The notes under the pieces: model-generated | Databases searched by the model: none | What the model was told of the DNA's origin: nothing | The model's input: only the letters and a program-made list of their open reading frames with translations | Part shown: positions 16,244 through 24,818 of the stretch, one piece after another | Position numbering within the stretch: position 1 is the stretch's first letter | How the letters are laid out: every line of letters begins with the position of its first letter | Translations under genes and position numbers: made by a program | Source of the DNA: Xanthobacteraceae bacterium | GTDB taxonomy: Bacteria > Pseudomonadota > Alphaproteobacteria > Rhizobiales > Xanthobacteraceae | Length of the DNA stretch: 27,976 nt | Assembly (NCBI GenBank): GCA_030037185.1 | Contig: JASHRR010000080.1 | Span: forward strand, 1-27,976 | Direction: 5' to 3'

Positions 16244-17537
16244 CGATGATCCGTTGACGGGCGTACGCGACAAGGTGGCCAAGGGCGCGCGGTTCGTGGC
16301 TGTGTCCGCGCGGGCGATGCCTTAGACCGCAGCCGGCAAAACGGCGATGCCCGCGGATGCGATCTCGTTGCATTGCGCGTCGATGATATGACGCCTCACG
16401 GCTACGCAATCGACCGCGCCAACCTGCTCCAGAGGAAAACCGGTCTGCCGGTGCGGTTCGAATTGACCCGGCAGACGGCCAGTCGCTACGCGTATGCGCG
16501 CAGCACCGGCTGCAAGCCGGGGCAGGTTCTTTTTCCGGGCCGAGGCGGCTCATCGTGGCTGGAACGATATTTTCGAGGGAATCAAGGGCGGAGAGCATTT
16601 CATCTTTCGTCTTTCAAAGCGACGCTTACGCGCCGACGTCAGACCAGAACCGCGTCTGCCTACTTGGGCCGGTCCGGCGTTCCGGTGGCTGCCGCTACGG
16701 CTCACTGTTTGCGTCCGGCCGTTTCCGGGAAGGGGGACGCCCTGCTGTGCTCTTGCGTCACGCAGAAGGCCGCCCGTCACAGGCAAGAATCTCACTCACC
16801 GATGCGAGAGCCAACGGATGACCTTGGTACGGCAGACACGAAGTTGGCCGCAGACAAAACGGGGCGCTACAAGCTGGACTGCGATCATTGCAAAGACCAC
16901 TGACCGCGATCCTGGGCGATGAAGACCTCAGTGATCCCGTACGCGCAGGTTTTGCTGACCTGTCAGAGCGATTGGCCGACGGGTTGGCAGACCGGAGGGA
17001 CTTTCCTGGACACACGACCACGGCGATTGCCACGGCTGTAACGCCAACATTGCGATGCAAGGCCCCGGGCCGGACTAGCGGTGTTCTTCCGCTTCGATAA
17101 GAGCGCCCCCCGGATATTGGCTTATGATTTTGCCGTATGAATTGTGTCCTGTCCGACCGAAAGGATCACGCATCGTCGGGCGCTTTCATTGAAGGTTGTC
17201 ACTTTATCCGACAACTAGCGGGTGTGGATTTTAAATATGCATCTTTTCGCTCCAATTCGCCATGTCTGGCTTGCAGGGGAATACGCCAGGCGTATCCACC
17301 GGTCGGCAGGCCGTGGCCACCGACTGGTTCGCCGGTTGGAGTTCATGCTGTCGTGGGAGAACGAAAAGCGGTGCCCACGGTGCGTGGCGATTCAACAGCA
17401 TTTTTTCACAGCGCACGCTCGCCTGGCACCGGCGACGTGCCAAAGGCGTTCATGTTAGGGGCGGGAGTTCTTCCCGTCCCGGGTGATTCGAGCGCGCAGG
17501 CAAGTTCAATACGGCGCATGCAGGAGCAAAGATTGAG
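16244..17537. other. Accessory gap carrying integrase remnant
   Basis: About 1.3 kb without an intact gene. The left third holds a decayed tyrosine-integrase fragment (entered separately). From about 16700 to 17100 several frames are open, but none carries a recognisable domain. The stretch 17100-17260 is noticeably more AT-rich than its surroundings and may include the promoter of the NTF2-like gene. No tRNA or att-like duplication was recognised. Confidence 0.45.
16310..16690 (+). pseudogene. Tyrosine recombinase/integrase fragment (decayed)
   Basis: Translation from about 16310 gives a run resembling the central catalytic part of phage-type tyrosine integrases: RGCDLVALRVDDM (from about 16355), PHGYAIDRANLLQRKTG, PVRFELTRQTA, then CKPGQVLFPGRGG. 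In intact relatives the first active-site Arg sits in the L-RGCDLVALRV segment; that Arg is kept here. The following HSLRRTKATL box (second and third active-site residues) survives only as HLSSFKATLTRRR, and the C-terminal Tyr region is not found. The N-terminal core-binding domain is also missing. Part of a lost mobile element. Confidence 0.62.
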
Positions 17538-17918
17538 ATGGAAAACCGGGATATTCGAGCAGCTCTGGATCGCCACTGGGCCGCCTCCGACGCGAACGAC
17601 TTCGAGGCGGAGCATCAGATTTACCAAGAGGACGCAGTGCTCGAGTATCCGCAGTCGGGGGAGCGCATCCGTGGTCGGCATAACATTCAGGCATCCCGTT
17701 TCGCGCAACCGAACAAGAAACGCTTCACGGTGCGGCGGATACTTGGCGCTGCCAACCTCTGGATCACTGAACTCGTCCTCACCTATGACGGGCAGCCGTC
17801 TTACACGGTGAGCATTATGGAGTTCAGGGACGGGAAAGTGGTCCGCGAAACCCAATACTTCGGTGATCCGTTTGAACCAGGGCCTTCGCGTGTTCAATGG
17901 GTTGAGCGGATGCTTTGA
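17538..17918 (+). CDS. SnoaL-like / NTF2-fold protein
   Basis: 126 residues, the normal size for a single-domain NTF2-like alpha+beta cone protein. Typical features are an N-terminal helix ending before DANDFEAEHQIYQEDAVLEYPQSGE, the IRGRHNIQASR segment, and the paired strands VSIMEFRDGKVVRETQYFGDPFEP, which mark SnoaL-like members. These include isomerases, hydratases and many proteins of unknown role, and the fold alone gives no reaction. The ATG at 17538 has CAGGAG about 12 nt upstream. The gene stands alone between the integrase remnant and the group II intron remnant, so it may have been carried by, or survived beside, a mobile element. Confidence 0.82.
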   Translation: MENRDIRAALDRHWAASDANDFEAEHQIYQEDAVLEYPQSGERIRGRHNIQASRFAQPNKKRFTVRRILGAANLWITELVLTYDGQPSYTVSIMEFRDGKVVRETQYFGDPFEPGPSRVQWVERML

Positions 17919-18500
17919 AACGTTTGCCGCGGCTGGGCAGCTCGACACTGGAAAGCGATCAAATCGCGCCGAGAATAGCCTTCCCTCCGGCCTCGTTTGC
18001 GAGAATGCGCTGTTGCGGTTGCGACAGCTCCTGCGCCGAAACCTGGAACGAGCCGTCGCCTACAAAAGCAGGTGTGAGGCTGAAAGTACCGATGCGCCGG
18101 AGAGGGGCGGACTGCCTCGTAATAGAGACGAAGTGGGGTAATGCCCATCGAGCGAAGGGGGAGGTCATCCTCGCTGAGCGCGGGCCAACTGGGTCAAACC
18201 GGGAGGAGCCTGCAATTTAAGCGGAAGGCGGCAGCCCTTCGGGCAACGGCACGAGCCGGATGATGCGAGAGTATCGCGTCCGGAATCTGTGAGGGACTCG
18301 GGGTGAAAGTCCCTGGGCCTACTCGGCAACAACGCCCGCGCGACCGCCGCCCCACGGCCGCGGCCCCTTCACCTGCTGAAGTGGTTACCACCCGATCATC
18401 GTGTGCGCGACGCGTGCTGGCGAGCAGGGTCCCGGCGTTCCGGGGAATTGACGAATCCCCCGGAAACCGCGAAAGATCGTGATCCGCGTGGGAGGTGTCC
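17919..18500. other. Gap with group II intron 3' remnant
   Basis: No intact gene. The region 17919-18220 has short frames on both strands without recognisable domains, and no reverse-transcriptase (intron-encoded protein) motifs such as YADD. The identifiable content is the intron domain V/VI structure at 18231-18325. A good GGAGG ribosome site at 18491-18495 serves the next gene. Confidence 0.5.
18231..18325 (+). mobile_element. Group II intron 3' end fragment (domains V and VI)
   Basis: Positions 18253-18287 fold as a group II domain V. The lower stem is GA..CCGGAT with GTCCGG..TC; a 2-nt bulge (GC) follows on the 3' side; the upper stem GATGC/GTATC is capped by a GAGA (GNRA) tetraloop. 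The catalytic AGC triad is at 18254-18256. The base of the stem deviates (GAATC where GGTTC is usual). Directly downstream AGGGACT (18292-18298) pairs with AGTCCCT (18308-18314) as a domain VI-like hairpin, and CCTACTC follows at the expected 3' end. A small GCCC-TTC-GGGC hairpin precedes. No intron-encoded protein or domains I-III are seen, so it is a truncated remnant. Confidence 0.65.
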
Positions 18501-19550
18501 ATGGATTATCGGCAAACAACGCATCGCCCGTTGGCTGGCGGTCCTGTATCGAGCTGGGCTTTTGCCGCTCTCGTCATCTGCTCCGCATCGGTGTGCGCCC
18601 AGACACCCCAGCAGACAGCGCCACCTCCCCCATCCGCCTCGCAGCAACCAGCCGAGCCGGCGCGAACGCCCGCCCAAGACGAAATGCACGAGTTCCGACT
18701 CCGCATAAGAGACTACGCAAAGTTCGTTGCGCAACATCCGCGCATAAAAAACCTGTCGGAGGAGCAGCGCGAGAAGCTGATCGAGTTCGTCGCCGGCAAC
18801 ATGCTGTTCGTGCTGCTCCATGAGCTTGGCCACGCCGCGATGCACGAAATGGGACTGCCGATTCTAGGGCGCGAGGAGGACCAGGCTGACAACTTCGCCA
18901 TCATCAACTTGCTCAAGATCGGCAACAGGGTGTCGCATCGTATGCTGGTCGAGGCCGCCAAGGGCTGGTTCCTGAGCGACCGGCGGGACCGCCGTGACGG
19001 CGAACCGCAGGCATATTTCGACGAGCATGGGCTCGATCAGCAGCGCGCCTACAACATCGTGTGCCTGGTGTACGGGTCCGATCCCGCCAACATGACGGAC
19101 CTCGCGGACGAGACCAAGCTGCCCAAGGACCGTCGGGACAGCTGCGTGACTTCCGACTACCCGAGCATCTCGTCGTCTTGGATGTCGGTGCTCGACCCCC
19201 ATCGCCGCGCGCCGGACCAACCGAAGACCAAGATCGAGGTCATCTATGGCGAGGGCAAAGGCGATCTCGAAGGCTTCGCCCGGGGGATGCGCAGGATCGA
19301 CACGCTCAACACCGTCGCCGATCTCATGTCCGATGCCCTGGCGTGGCCGCAGCCCTTCGTCATCGAATCGCAGACCTGCGGCTATATCAACGCCCTCTGG
19401 GTGGGTTCGACCCGCCGCCTGACCGCGTGCTACGAACTCGCCCAGGATTTCGGTGTACTCTACCGAGAGTTCGAGCTTGCGTCGGCGAAGGCGCCCGCAA
19501 AACAGCACCGGCGAAACTCGAAATCATCGCGGGTGGGCTCGCGTCAATGA
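18501..19550 (+). CDS. DUF4344 domain putative metallopeptidase, secreted
   Basis: 349 residues. Residues 1-33 are a signal peptide (hydrophobic WAFAALVICSAS, cleavage after VCA), followed by a Pro/Gln-rich linker to about 60. The zinc motif HELGH is at 107-111, followed by GREEDQADNFA at 123-133, the arrangement of DUF4344 proteins (putative zinc metallopeptidases). Five later Cys residues fit an exported protein. The ATG at 18501 has GGAGG five nt upstream and is preferred over the GTG at 18495. The C-terminal tail is Lys/Arg/Ser-rich. Substrate unknown; activity is inferred only from the HExxH motif. It follows the group II intron remnant, with no operon partner. Confidence 0.85.
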   Translation: MDYRQTTHRPLAGGPVSSWAFAALVICSASVCAQTPQQTAPPPPSASQQPAEPARTPAQDEMHEFRLRIRDYAKFVAQHPRIKNLSEEQREKLIEFVAGNMLFVLLHELGHAAMHEMGLPILGREEDQADNFAIINLLKIGNRVSHRMLVEAAKGWFLSDRRDRRDGEPQAYFDEHGLDQQRAYNIVCLVYGSDPANMTDLADETKLPKDRRDSCVTSDYPSISSSWMSVLDPHRRAPDQPKTKIEVIYGEGKGDLEGFARGMRRIDTLNTVADLMSDALAWPQPFVIESQTCGYINALWVGSTRRLTACYELAQDFGVLYREFELASAKAPAKQHRRNSKSSRVGSRQ

Positions 19551-20098
19551 GGGGGCTACGAATTGATGTCCGACGCGCTGATAGACCGGTAGGTGCCAAA
19601 ACCAACGGCTCCCGCCTTTGGCGGACCCAACGACAGGCTCCGCGCGCCCGCGAGGACCGCACCCGTGTGGATAAGCCAGCTGCGCCGGCACGGCGGCGCT
19701 AGCTCCGTGTCACCACCGATAGCTCGCCCGCTTTTGAGCCCGTTCGAAGGCAAGTGTGATGGCCGTCCGGTTACAGTGGGGATCGCGCCGAAGCGCCCGG
19801 CACTGCTGAAAACACTTCGGCGGGGAACCCTTAGGGGCACACGCAAGGCCGGGATCGCAACGCGTCGCGCAACGTCTGCCGGTACGGCGAGGAACGCCGG
19901 AACCGGGTTGGCAACGGCCCTACGTGTGGGGAGATCGGAGAGCGGGGCGTGCCATTCGGCGCGCGATCCCGGTGTCGGGTCGGCGAACCGCGAATTGGAA
20001 GCAGGAGCGGTCAGTCGTGGCTACCACGAATGTCGATAATTCCGGGGGACTGAGGCTGTCTCAACGTAAATCACCGAAAAAACATGATTGTCGGCGGC
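19551..20098. other. Gap without recognisable gene
   Basis: About 550 bases between the metallopeptidase and the convergent Bug receptor gene. Open frames exist on both strands (for example 19593-20039 on +), but they are rich in Arg, Ala, Gly and Ser, lack recognisable motifs and have no good ribosome sites. I see no T-run terminator for either gene. It may be decayed sequence. Confidence 0.45.
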
Positions 20099-21088
20099 TT
20101 ACTCCGCCTTGGCGCCGGAGGTCTTGATCACCGTCGACCATTGGGTCTCCTCGCGGTCGATGTCGAGGGCGTATTCCTCCGGCGTGCTCGGCAGCGGCTC
20201 GGCGCCTTCGATCGCCAGCCGATTGCGCACTTCCTTGGATTCGAGCGCCATCCGCAGTGCCGTATTGAGGCGCTCGATGATCGCCCGTGGTGTGCCGGCT
20301 GGCGCCACCAGGCCGTAGCGCAGCACGGCATCGAAGCCCGGCACGCCGGATTCCGCCACGGTCGGTATGTCCGGTAGCAGCGTCGACCGCTTGGCGCTTG
20401 TCACCGCAAGCATGCGCAACAGCCCGCTCTTGGCGCTCTCGTGAACAGCCGGTATCGGCGAAAACGATAACGGGATATGACCGCCGAGCAGGTCCGTTAT
20501 GGCGGGACCGGTGCCTTTGTAGGGGATGTGGACGAGTTTGATCCCGCTCTCAATGGCGAAATATTCACCCGCTACGTGGCCCACAGTGCCGATCCCAGCG
20601 GAGCCGTAATTGACCTTGCCTGGGTTGGCTTTGGCGTAGGCGATGAGTTCCGCCACCGAACGCGCCGGAAACGACGGATGAACCACCACGGCGCTCGGCG
20701 CCGCCCCGATCCGGCCGATCGGCGCAAAATCCGCACGCACGTCGTAGCCCAGGTTAGGAAACAGGGACGGGGCAATCGCAAGCGTGCCCGAATAGCCGAG
20801 CGCGAGGGTGTAGCCGTCCGGGGCGCTCTTTGCGACCTGTCGCGTGCCAAGCGTGCCGCCGGCGCCGCCGCGGTTGTCGACGACGAATTGCTGGCCGATC
20901 GCGTCGGCCATCCGCTCGGTGACGATGCGGGCGACGATCGTGGTGCTGCCACCGGGCGGAAACGGCACCACGAGGGTGATGGGCCGCGTCGGATAGTTTT
21001 GGGCAGCTGCGACGGTGGTGAGCGCGATTGCCGCCGTTAGCAGACCAATTGCCCTTCCGCCGGTGAGGTAGAGTACGCGGGCCGGCAT
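20099..21088 (-). CDS. Bug family tripartite tricarboxylate transporter substrate-binding protein (TctC-like)
   Basis: Periplasmic receptor for a carboxylate. 329 residues, normal for the family. The signal peptide spans about 1-29 (hydrophobic AIGLLTAAIALTTVAAA). The mature protein opens with NYPTRPITLVVPFPPGGSTTIVAR, the hallmark of Bug proteins, then VVDNRGGAGGTLGT and SAPDGYTL, and later HIPYKGTGPAITDLLGGHI and the AIIERLNTAL segment. No TctA/TctB membrane genes are in the window; Bug receptors are frequently orphan. It is divergent from the molybdenum-hydroxylase large-subunit gene, and such receptors often sit next to the catabolic genes for their ligand, so an aromatic or other organic acid is a fair guess. 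Confidence 0.95.
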   Translation of the reverse strand: MPARVLYLTGGRAIGLLTAAIALTTVAAAQNYPTRPITLVVPFPPGGSTTIVARIVTERMADAIGQQFVVDNRGGAGGTLGTRQVAKSAPDGYTLALGYSGTLAIAPSLFPNLGYDVRADFAPIGRIGAAPSAVVVHPSFPARSVAELIAYAKANPGKVNYGSAGIGTVGHVAGEYFAIESGIKLVHIPYKGTGPAITDLLGGHIPLSFSPIPAVHESAKSGLLRMLAVTSAKRSTLLPDIPTVAESGVPGFDAVLRYGLVAPAGTPRAIIERLNTALRMALESKEVRNRLAIEGAEPLPSTPEEYALDIDREETQWSTVIKTSGAKAE

Positions 21089-21541
21089 GGCGCATGTCTC
21101 CTGGTTGCTGGGCTTGCCGCGAGCCTAGCAGCGCCGGCCGCCAGGCGCGACTCCAACCTGAGCGCCAATGCTCTCTTCGTGCGGCCGCCGCAGCAGGCTC
21201 TTTCCGGCGCCAGACAGCCGAGCTCGAACGAATTTCGGGTCGACCCCCCGATCGCTTTTTTGTGCTGACGGTGACGCATCCGGGCCGCCGCACGCGTCAG
21301 TTCAGCGGGCGCCGCTAGCCCGAGGTGCGGCACCCTAGGAATTGTAGCCAGGCCCGGTTCGCACCGCACGAAATTGGGGTTTCTGCAACCATCAAGCGTA
21401 GCGCCGTCAAGGGACCGCCGCTGCGAATTCGGCGATTGCCGATGGTTATCGAGACGGCCCGGGTTTCCCTTACGCTCTGCAGGCGCTACAGCTCAATGGG
21501 TGTCGCGTTTTGACGATGCACGGACGCACTGGCGGAAGGAC
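21089..21541. other. Divergent intergenic region between Bug receptor and molybdenum-hydroxylase genes
   Basis: These 453 bases should carry promoters for both divergent genes. The + frame of the downstream gene is open back to 21374, but this extension is not family-like. No regulator gene lies here and I could not identify an operator by eye. Confidence 0.5.
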
Positions 21542-23887
21542 ATGGGCGCAAAGCAATTTGGCGCGCGGGTCGCGAGGGTAGAGGACCCCGCGCTGCTCAC
21601 CGGCCATGGGCGCTTCGCCGATGACCTCGCGCTTCACGGCATGCTCCATGGCTGCTTCGTGCGCAGCCCGCATCCGCACGCGCGCATCCGGGCGATCGAT
21701 ACAGCGGCCGCACTGGCGATGCCGGGCGTTCACGCCGTTCTGACGGCGCGCGATATGCCGGGGCGTCTCGCCACCGAGCCGATCCCAAGTCCCGTGCCGA
21801 ATCCGGCCATTACGGCAATGCGCACCCAGCGGGCGCTCGCCTGTGAGGAGGTGTGCTACGTGGGCGAAGCGATTGCGCTGGTCGTAGCCGATAACCGCTA
21901 TATCGCCGAGGACGCCGCCGCCGCGGTAATGGTTGATTTCGAGCGCCTCGATGCGGTGAGCGATTGCCGCGAGGCGCTTGCCGATGGCGCCGCGCGCTCT
22001 CACTGCGATCTTGCCACCAACGTTGCGGCCGTCTTGACGATGAGCTACGGCAATGTGGATGCGGCATTCGCCGGCGCTGCGTATGTTTTCGAGGAAGACC
22101 TCTTTCAGCATCGCGGCGCCGCCATGGCGCTCGAAACGCGCGCCGTGCTGGCAAGTCACGATCACCTCAGCGACGTTTTGACGGTGTGGTCCGCGACCCA
22201 GACGCCGCATCTTTGCCAGCACACCATCGCGGATCTGCTCGAACGCGAGCTTCCCTTGGTAAGGGTGGTCGCGCCGCTTGTCGGTGGGGGCTTTGGCACC
22301 AAGGCACCATTCTACTCCGAGGAGATCGTGGTTCCGGTGGCCGCGATGAAGCTTGGGCGGCCGGTCAAATGGATCGAAGACCGGCGCGAACATTTCCTTT
22401 CCGCCACTATGGAGCGTGACCAGTATTGGACAGTCGCCGTCGCGGTCGATCGCGACGGCCGAATTCTCGGCCTGCGCGGCGCCATGATCCACGACAGCGG
22501 CGCCTATCTGCCCTGGGGTGTCATTGCGCCCTATATCGCGTCGACCACATTCCCTGGCCCTTATGTGGTGCCGGCCTTCCGCTTTGAGACCACAGTGGTG
22601 CTCACCAATCGGGTCCCGACTACCGTGGTGCGCGGGGCCGGCCGGCCCCAGGCGGTGTTTGCCATGGAACGGCTGATGGACCGTGCCGCCCGCGAGCTTG
22701 CGATCGACCGTGCAGAACTGCGCCGCCGCAACATGATCACGCCGCAGCAGATGCCCTACAGTGTCGGGCTGATGTTCCGCGACGGCAAGCCGCTCGTCTA
22801 TGCGAGCGGGGATTTTCCTCGCAGCCAGGCCCGCGCCATCGCGCTCGCCGACTACAGCGGTTTTGGCGCCCGGCAGAAAAGCGCGCGTGCGGCGGGGCAC
22901 TACATCGGCATCGGCATCGCCAATTATGTCGAAGGCACCGGACTCGGTCCGTTCGAGGGCGTTGCGGTACGCGTTCTGCCGAGCGGCAGGGTCGCCGTCG
23001 CAACCGGCGCAACCACGCAGGGCCAAGGGACGCACACGATGCTTTCGCAAATCGTTGCCGACCGGCTCGGCTGCCGCATCGAGGATGTGGTCGTGACCGC
23101 CGGCGACACGAACGCGATCAGTCAGGGTGTTGGCGCCTTCGCCAGCCGGCAGGCGATCAACGCCGGGAATTCGGCGTCGATCGCGGCCGAGGACGTGAGG
23201 GCGCAGGTCATCGCGCTCGCGGCACGCACAATCGGGGTTCCGGAAACCGAGATCGACGTGGACGAGGGTCGCGCCGTGGCCCGGGGCGGCAACAAGCCGA
23301 TCCTGACTTTCGGCGAACTTGCACGCCTTGCTCAGGGCATGCCGGGCTTTTCTCTCAGCCCCGGCCAAAGGCCAGGCCTTGAACACACAGCCTATTTCAC
23401 GCCGCCCCAGGCGTCCTATTGCAACGGCACCCATGTGGCCGAAGTCGAGGTCGATCCGATGACCGGCGGCGTGACGATCCTCAACTATATCGTTGCCCAT
23501 GACAGCGGCAGCCTCATCAATCCGATGATCGTCGATGGTCAGGTCCAGGGCGGCGTCGCGCACGGTATCGGTAATGCACTGTTCGAGTTCATGAAGTATG
23601 ATGCGAACGCCCAACCGCTCACGACGACTTTCGCGGACTATTTGATGCCATTGGCGGGCGACGTCCCGTCCTGCGTCATTGAGCATGTGGAGACTCCAAA
23701 CCCGCTCAACCCGCTCGGCGTCAAGGGCGCCGGCGAAGGTGGCGCCATTCCGGCGCCGGCCGCGATCGTGGCGGCGATCGAGGACGCCCTGTCGCCATTC
23801 GGCGTGCATTTTGCCGAAATGCCACTGAGGCCAGACCGCATCGTGGCGGCGCTAAAGGAGGGTGGCACATTTGAGAAGTTGCCATGA
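21542..23887 (+). CDS. Xanthine dehydrogenase family molybdopterin-binding large subunit (CoxL-like, orphan)
   Basis: 781 residues, the usual size of CoxL/XdhB-type subunits of molybdenum hydroxylases, which add oxygen from water to a C-H bond of N-heterocycles, aldehydes or CoA esters. Motifs in order: RVEDPALLTGHGRFADD at the N-terminus, VGGGFGTKAPFYSEE, RGAGRPQA at 364-371 (the cofactor-loop position, not the AYxCSFR of true CO dehydrogenase), QGQGTHTMLSQ, and the presumed catalytic Glu E732 in GVKGAGEGG. The ATG at 21542 starts at the family's usual N-terminus (MGAKQFGARV). A GGAAGGA stretch lies almost against it, which is a poor spacing. The FAD (CoxM) and 2Fe-2S (CoxS) partner genes are absent from both sides. 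Substrate unknown. Confidence 0.93.
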   Translation: MGAKQFGARVARVEDPALLTGHGRFADDLALHGMLHGCFVRSPHPHARIRAIDTAAALAMPGVHAVLTARDMPGRLATEPIPSPVPNPAITAMRTQRALACEEVCYVGEAIALVVADNRYIAEDAAAAVMVDFERLDAVSDCREALADGAARSHCDLATNVAAVLTMSYGNVDAAFAGAAYVFEEDLFQHRGAAMALETRAVLASHDHLSDVLTVWSATQTPHLCQHTIADLLERELPLVRVVAPLVGGGFGTKAPFYSEEIVVPVAAMKLGRPVKWIEDRREHFLSATMERDQYWTVAVAVDRDGRILGLRGAMIHDSGAYLPWGVIAPYIASTTFPGPYVVPAFRFETTVVLTNRVPTTVVRGAGRPQAVFAMERLMDRAARELAIDRAELRRRNMITPQQMPYSVGLMFRDGKPLVYASGDFPRSQARAIALADYSGFGARQKSARAAGHYIGIGIANYVEGTGLGPFEGVAVRVLPSGRVAVATGATTQGQGTHTMLSQIVADRLGCRIEDVVVTAGDTNAISQGVGAFASRQAINAGNSASIAAEDVRAQVIALAARTIGVPETEIDVDEGRAVARGGNKPILTFGELARLAQGMPGFSLSPGQRPGLEHTAYFTPPQASYCNGTHVAEVEVDPMTGGVTILNYIVAHDSGSLINPMIVDGQVQGGVAHGIGNALFEFMKYDANAQPLTTTFADYLMPLAGDVPSCVIEHVETPNPLNPLGVKGAGEGGAIPAPAAIVAAIEDALSPFGVHFAEMPLRPDRIVAALKEGGTFEKLP

Positions 23888-23905
23888 AGGGTGCCCTCCA
23901 TGGCT

Positions 23906-23964
23906 TGGTCAACCACTGCCGCCTTCCGGCAGCGGCTTGGCCCACACCAAATCGCGGTTGACCA
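23906..23964. repeat. Nested inverted repeats downstream of the molybdenum-hydroxylase gene
   Basis: TGGTCAACC (23906-23914) is perfectly complementary to GGTTGACCA (23956-23964). Inside it, CTGCCG (23916-23921) pairs with CGGCAG (23927-23932) around a 5-nt loop. It begins 19 bases after the stop codon, so it may end transcription or protect the mRNA 3' end. There is no T-run. Confidence 0.5.
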
Positions 23965-24103
23965 GTAGCTACTTTCCGAGGGACACCGATGTCGCGGAAG
24001 GTGTCCTTAAGGGGTTGATGTCGACCGGGTAGCGGTGCGCGAAAGCGGGTCATTCAATATCGGCAACGCGCCGACGGGTACGGGTGGCCATCGGGGGATT
24101 TTG

Positions 24104-24607
24104 ATGCAGCAAGGTTCGCCGTTTTGGCACTTTTCGCTTCGGTTTTATCGCCAGCCCGCAGTAGCGGACGCCTGTATCGCGCTTCAGGACGGCTGCGGCG
24201 TGGACGTGAACATTCTGCTGTTCCTGCTGTGGCTTGCCACCGCACGTCGGCGCGTTCCCGTGGCAGCAGCCGAGGAACTGTGCGCGAAGGCCGCAGCGTG
24301 GCGAGAGGACGTGGTGGCGCCGTTGCGCAGCGTGCGACGCCGGCTCAAGGATGGCTCAACGTTGGTTGAACGCGGTGCGGTGGAATTGTTTCGCACCAGG
24401 ATCAAGGCGATGGAGCTTGAATCCGAACGGTTGCAACAGGAGGCCATGTTTACGCTCGCGGCCGGACTGGTCACCGAGAACGCCGCCACGACCGAGGCCG
24501 CAGCCCGCGCCAATATAGCGGCCTACGAACACGCATTGGCACGGACATTCGCGGCGGCGGCCGTGGGCGTGCTCCTGAGGGCTGTTTTGGCTGACGAACC
24601 TGCGTAG
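24104..24607 (+). CDS. TIGR02444 family protein
   Basis: 167 residues, mostly helical, no signal peptide. The opening SPFWHFSLRFYRQPAVADACIALQD, followed by GVDVNILLFLLWLA, is characteristic of TIGR02444/DUF2390, a conserved proteobacterial family of unknown function. The C-terminal part is Ala-rich and amphipathic. The ATG at 24104 has a GGGGGA ribosome site six to seven nt upstream; an open extension back to 24035 lacks family character. It precedes the UbiX gene by 211 bp on the same strand; co-transcription is possible but not shown. Confidence 0.85.
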   Translation: MQQGSPFWHFSLRFYRQPAVADACIALQDGCGVDVNILLFLLWLATARRRVPVAAAEELCAKAAAWREDVVAPLRSVRRRLKDGSTLVERGAVELFRTRIKAMELESERLQQEAMFTLAAGLVTENAATTEAAARANIAAYEHALARTFAAAAVGVLLRAVLADEPA

Positions 24608-24818
24608 ATGGGTCGACCGAGGCCGCAGCCTGCCATCCGTCCGGGCGCCACCGGACCAGGATCGGCCGATCATAAACGAAACCCTATCATCGACACGCGC
24701 CGAAAAGCCCGTCAGGGGTTTGCAAGAGCTTGAGCCCATCCTACAGATGCGGCTTGATGACCTCAAAGATCGCGCCCCTGACAGAATATCGCACGCTTTC
24801 GCATCGAGGGATCCAAGG

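Noticed and set aside
16494..16922. 142-codon frame following the integrase remnant
   Set aside because: No recognisable domain, and it competes with two other open frames in the same stretch; treated as decayed sequence.
19593..20039. 148-codon + strand frame in the gap before the Bug gene
   Set aside because: Arg/Ala/Gly/Ser-rich, no motif, no ribosome site; not supported as a gene.
21470..23809. 779-codon minus-strand frame opposite the molybdenum-hydroxylase gene
   Set aside because: It is a mirror of a gene with full motif support; the product has no recognisable motif and a skewed His/Arg/Gly composition.
21542..23887. Aerobic CO dehydrogenase large subunit (CoxL form I)
   Set aside because: The cofactor loop reads VRGAGR rather than the AYxCSFR required for CO oxidation, and coxM/coxS are absent.
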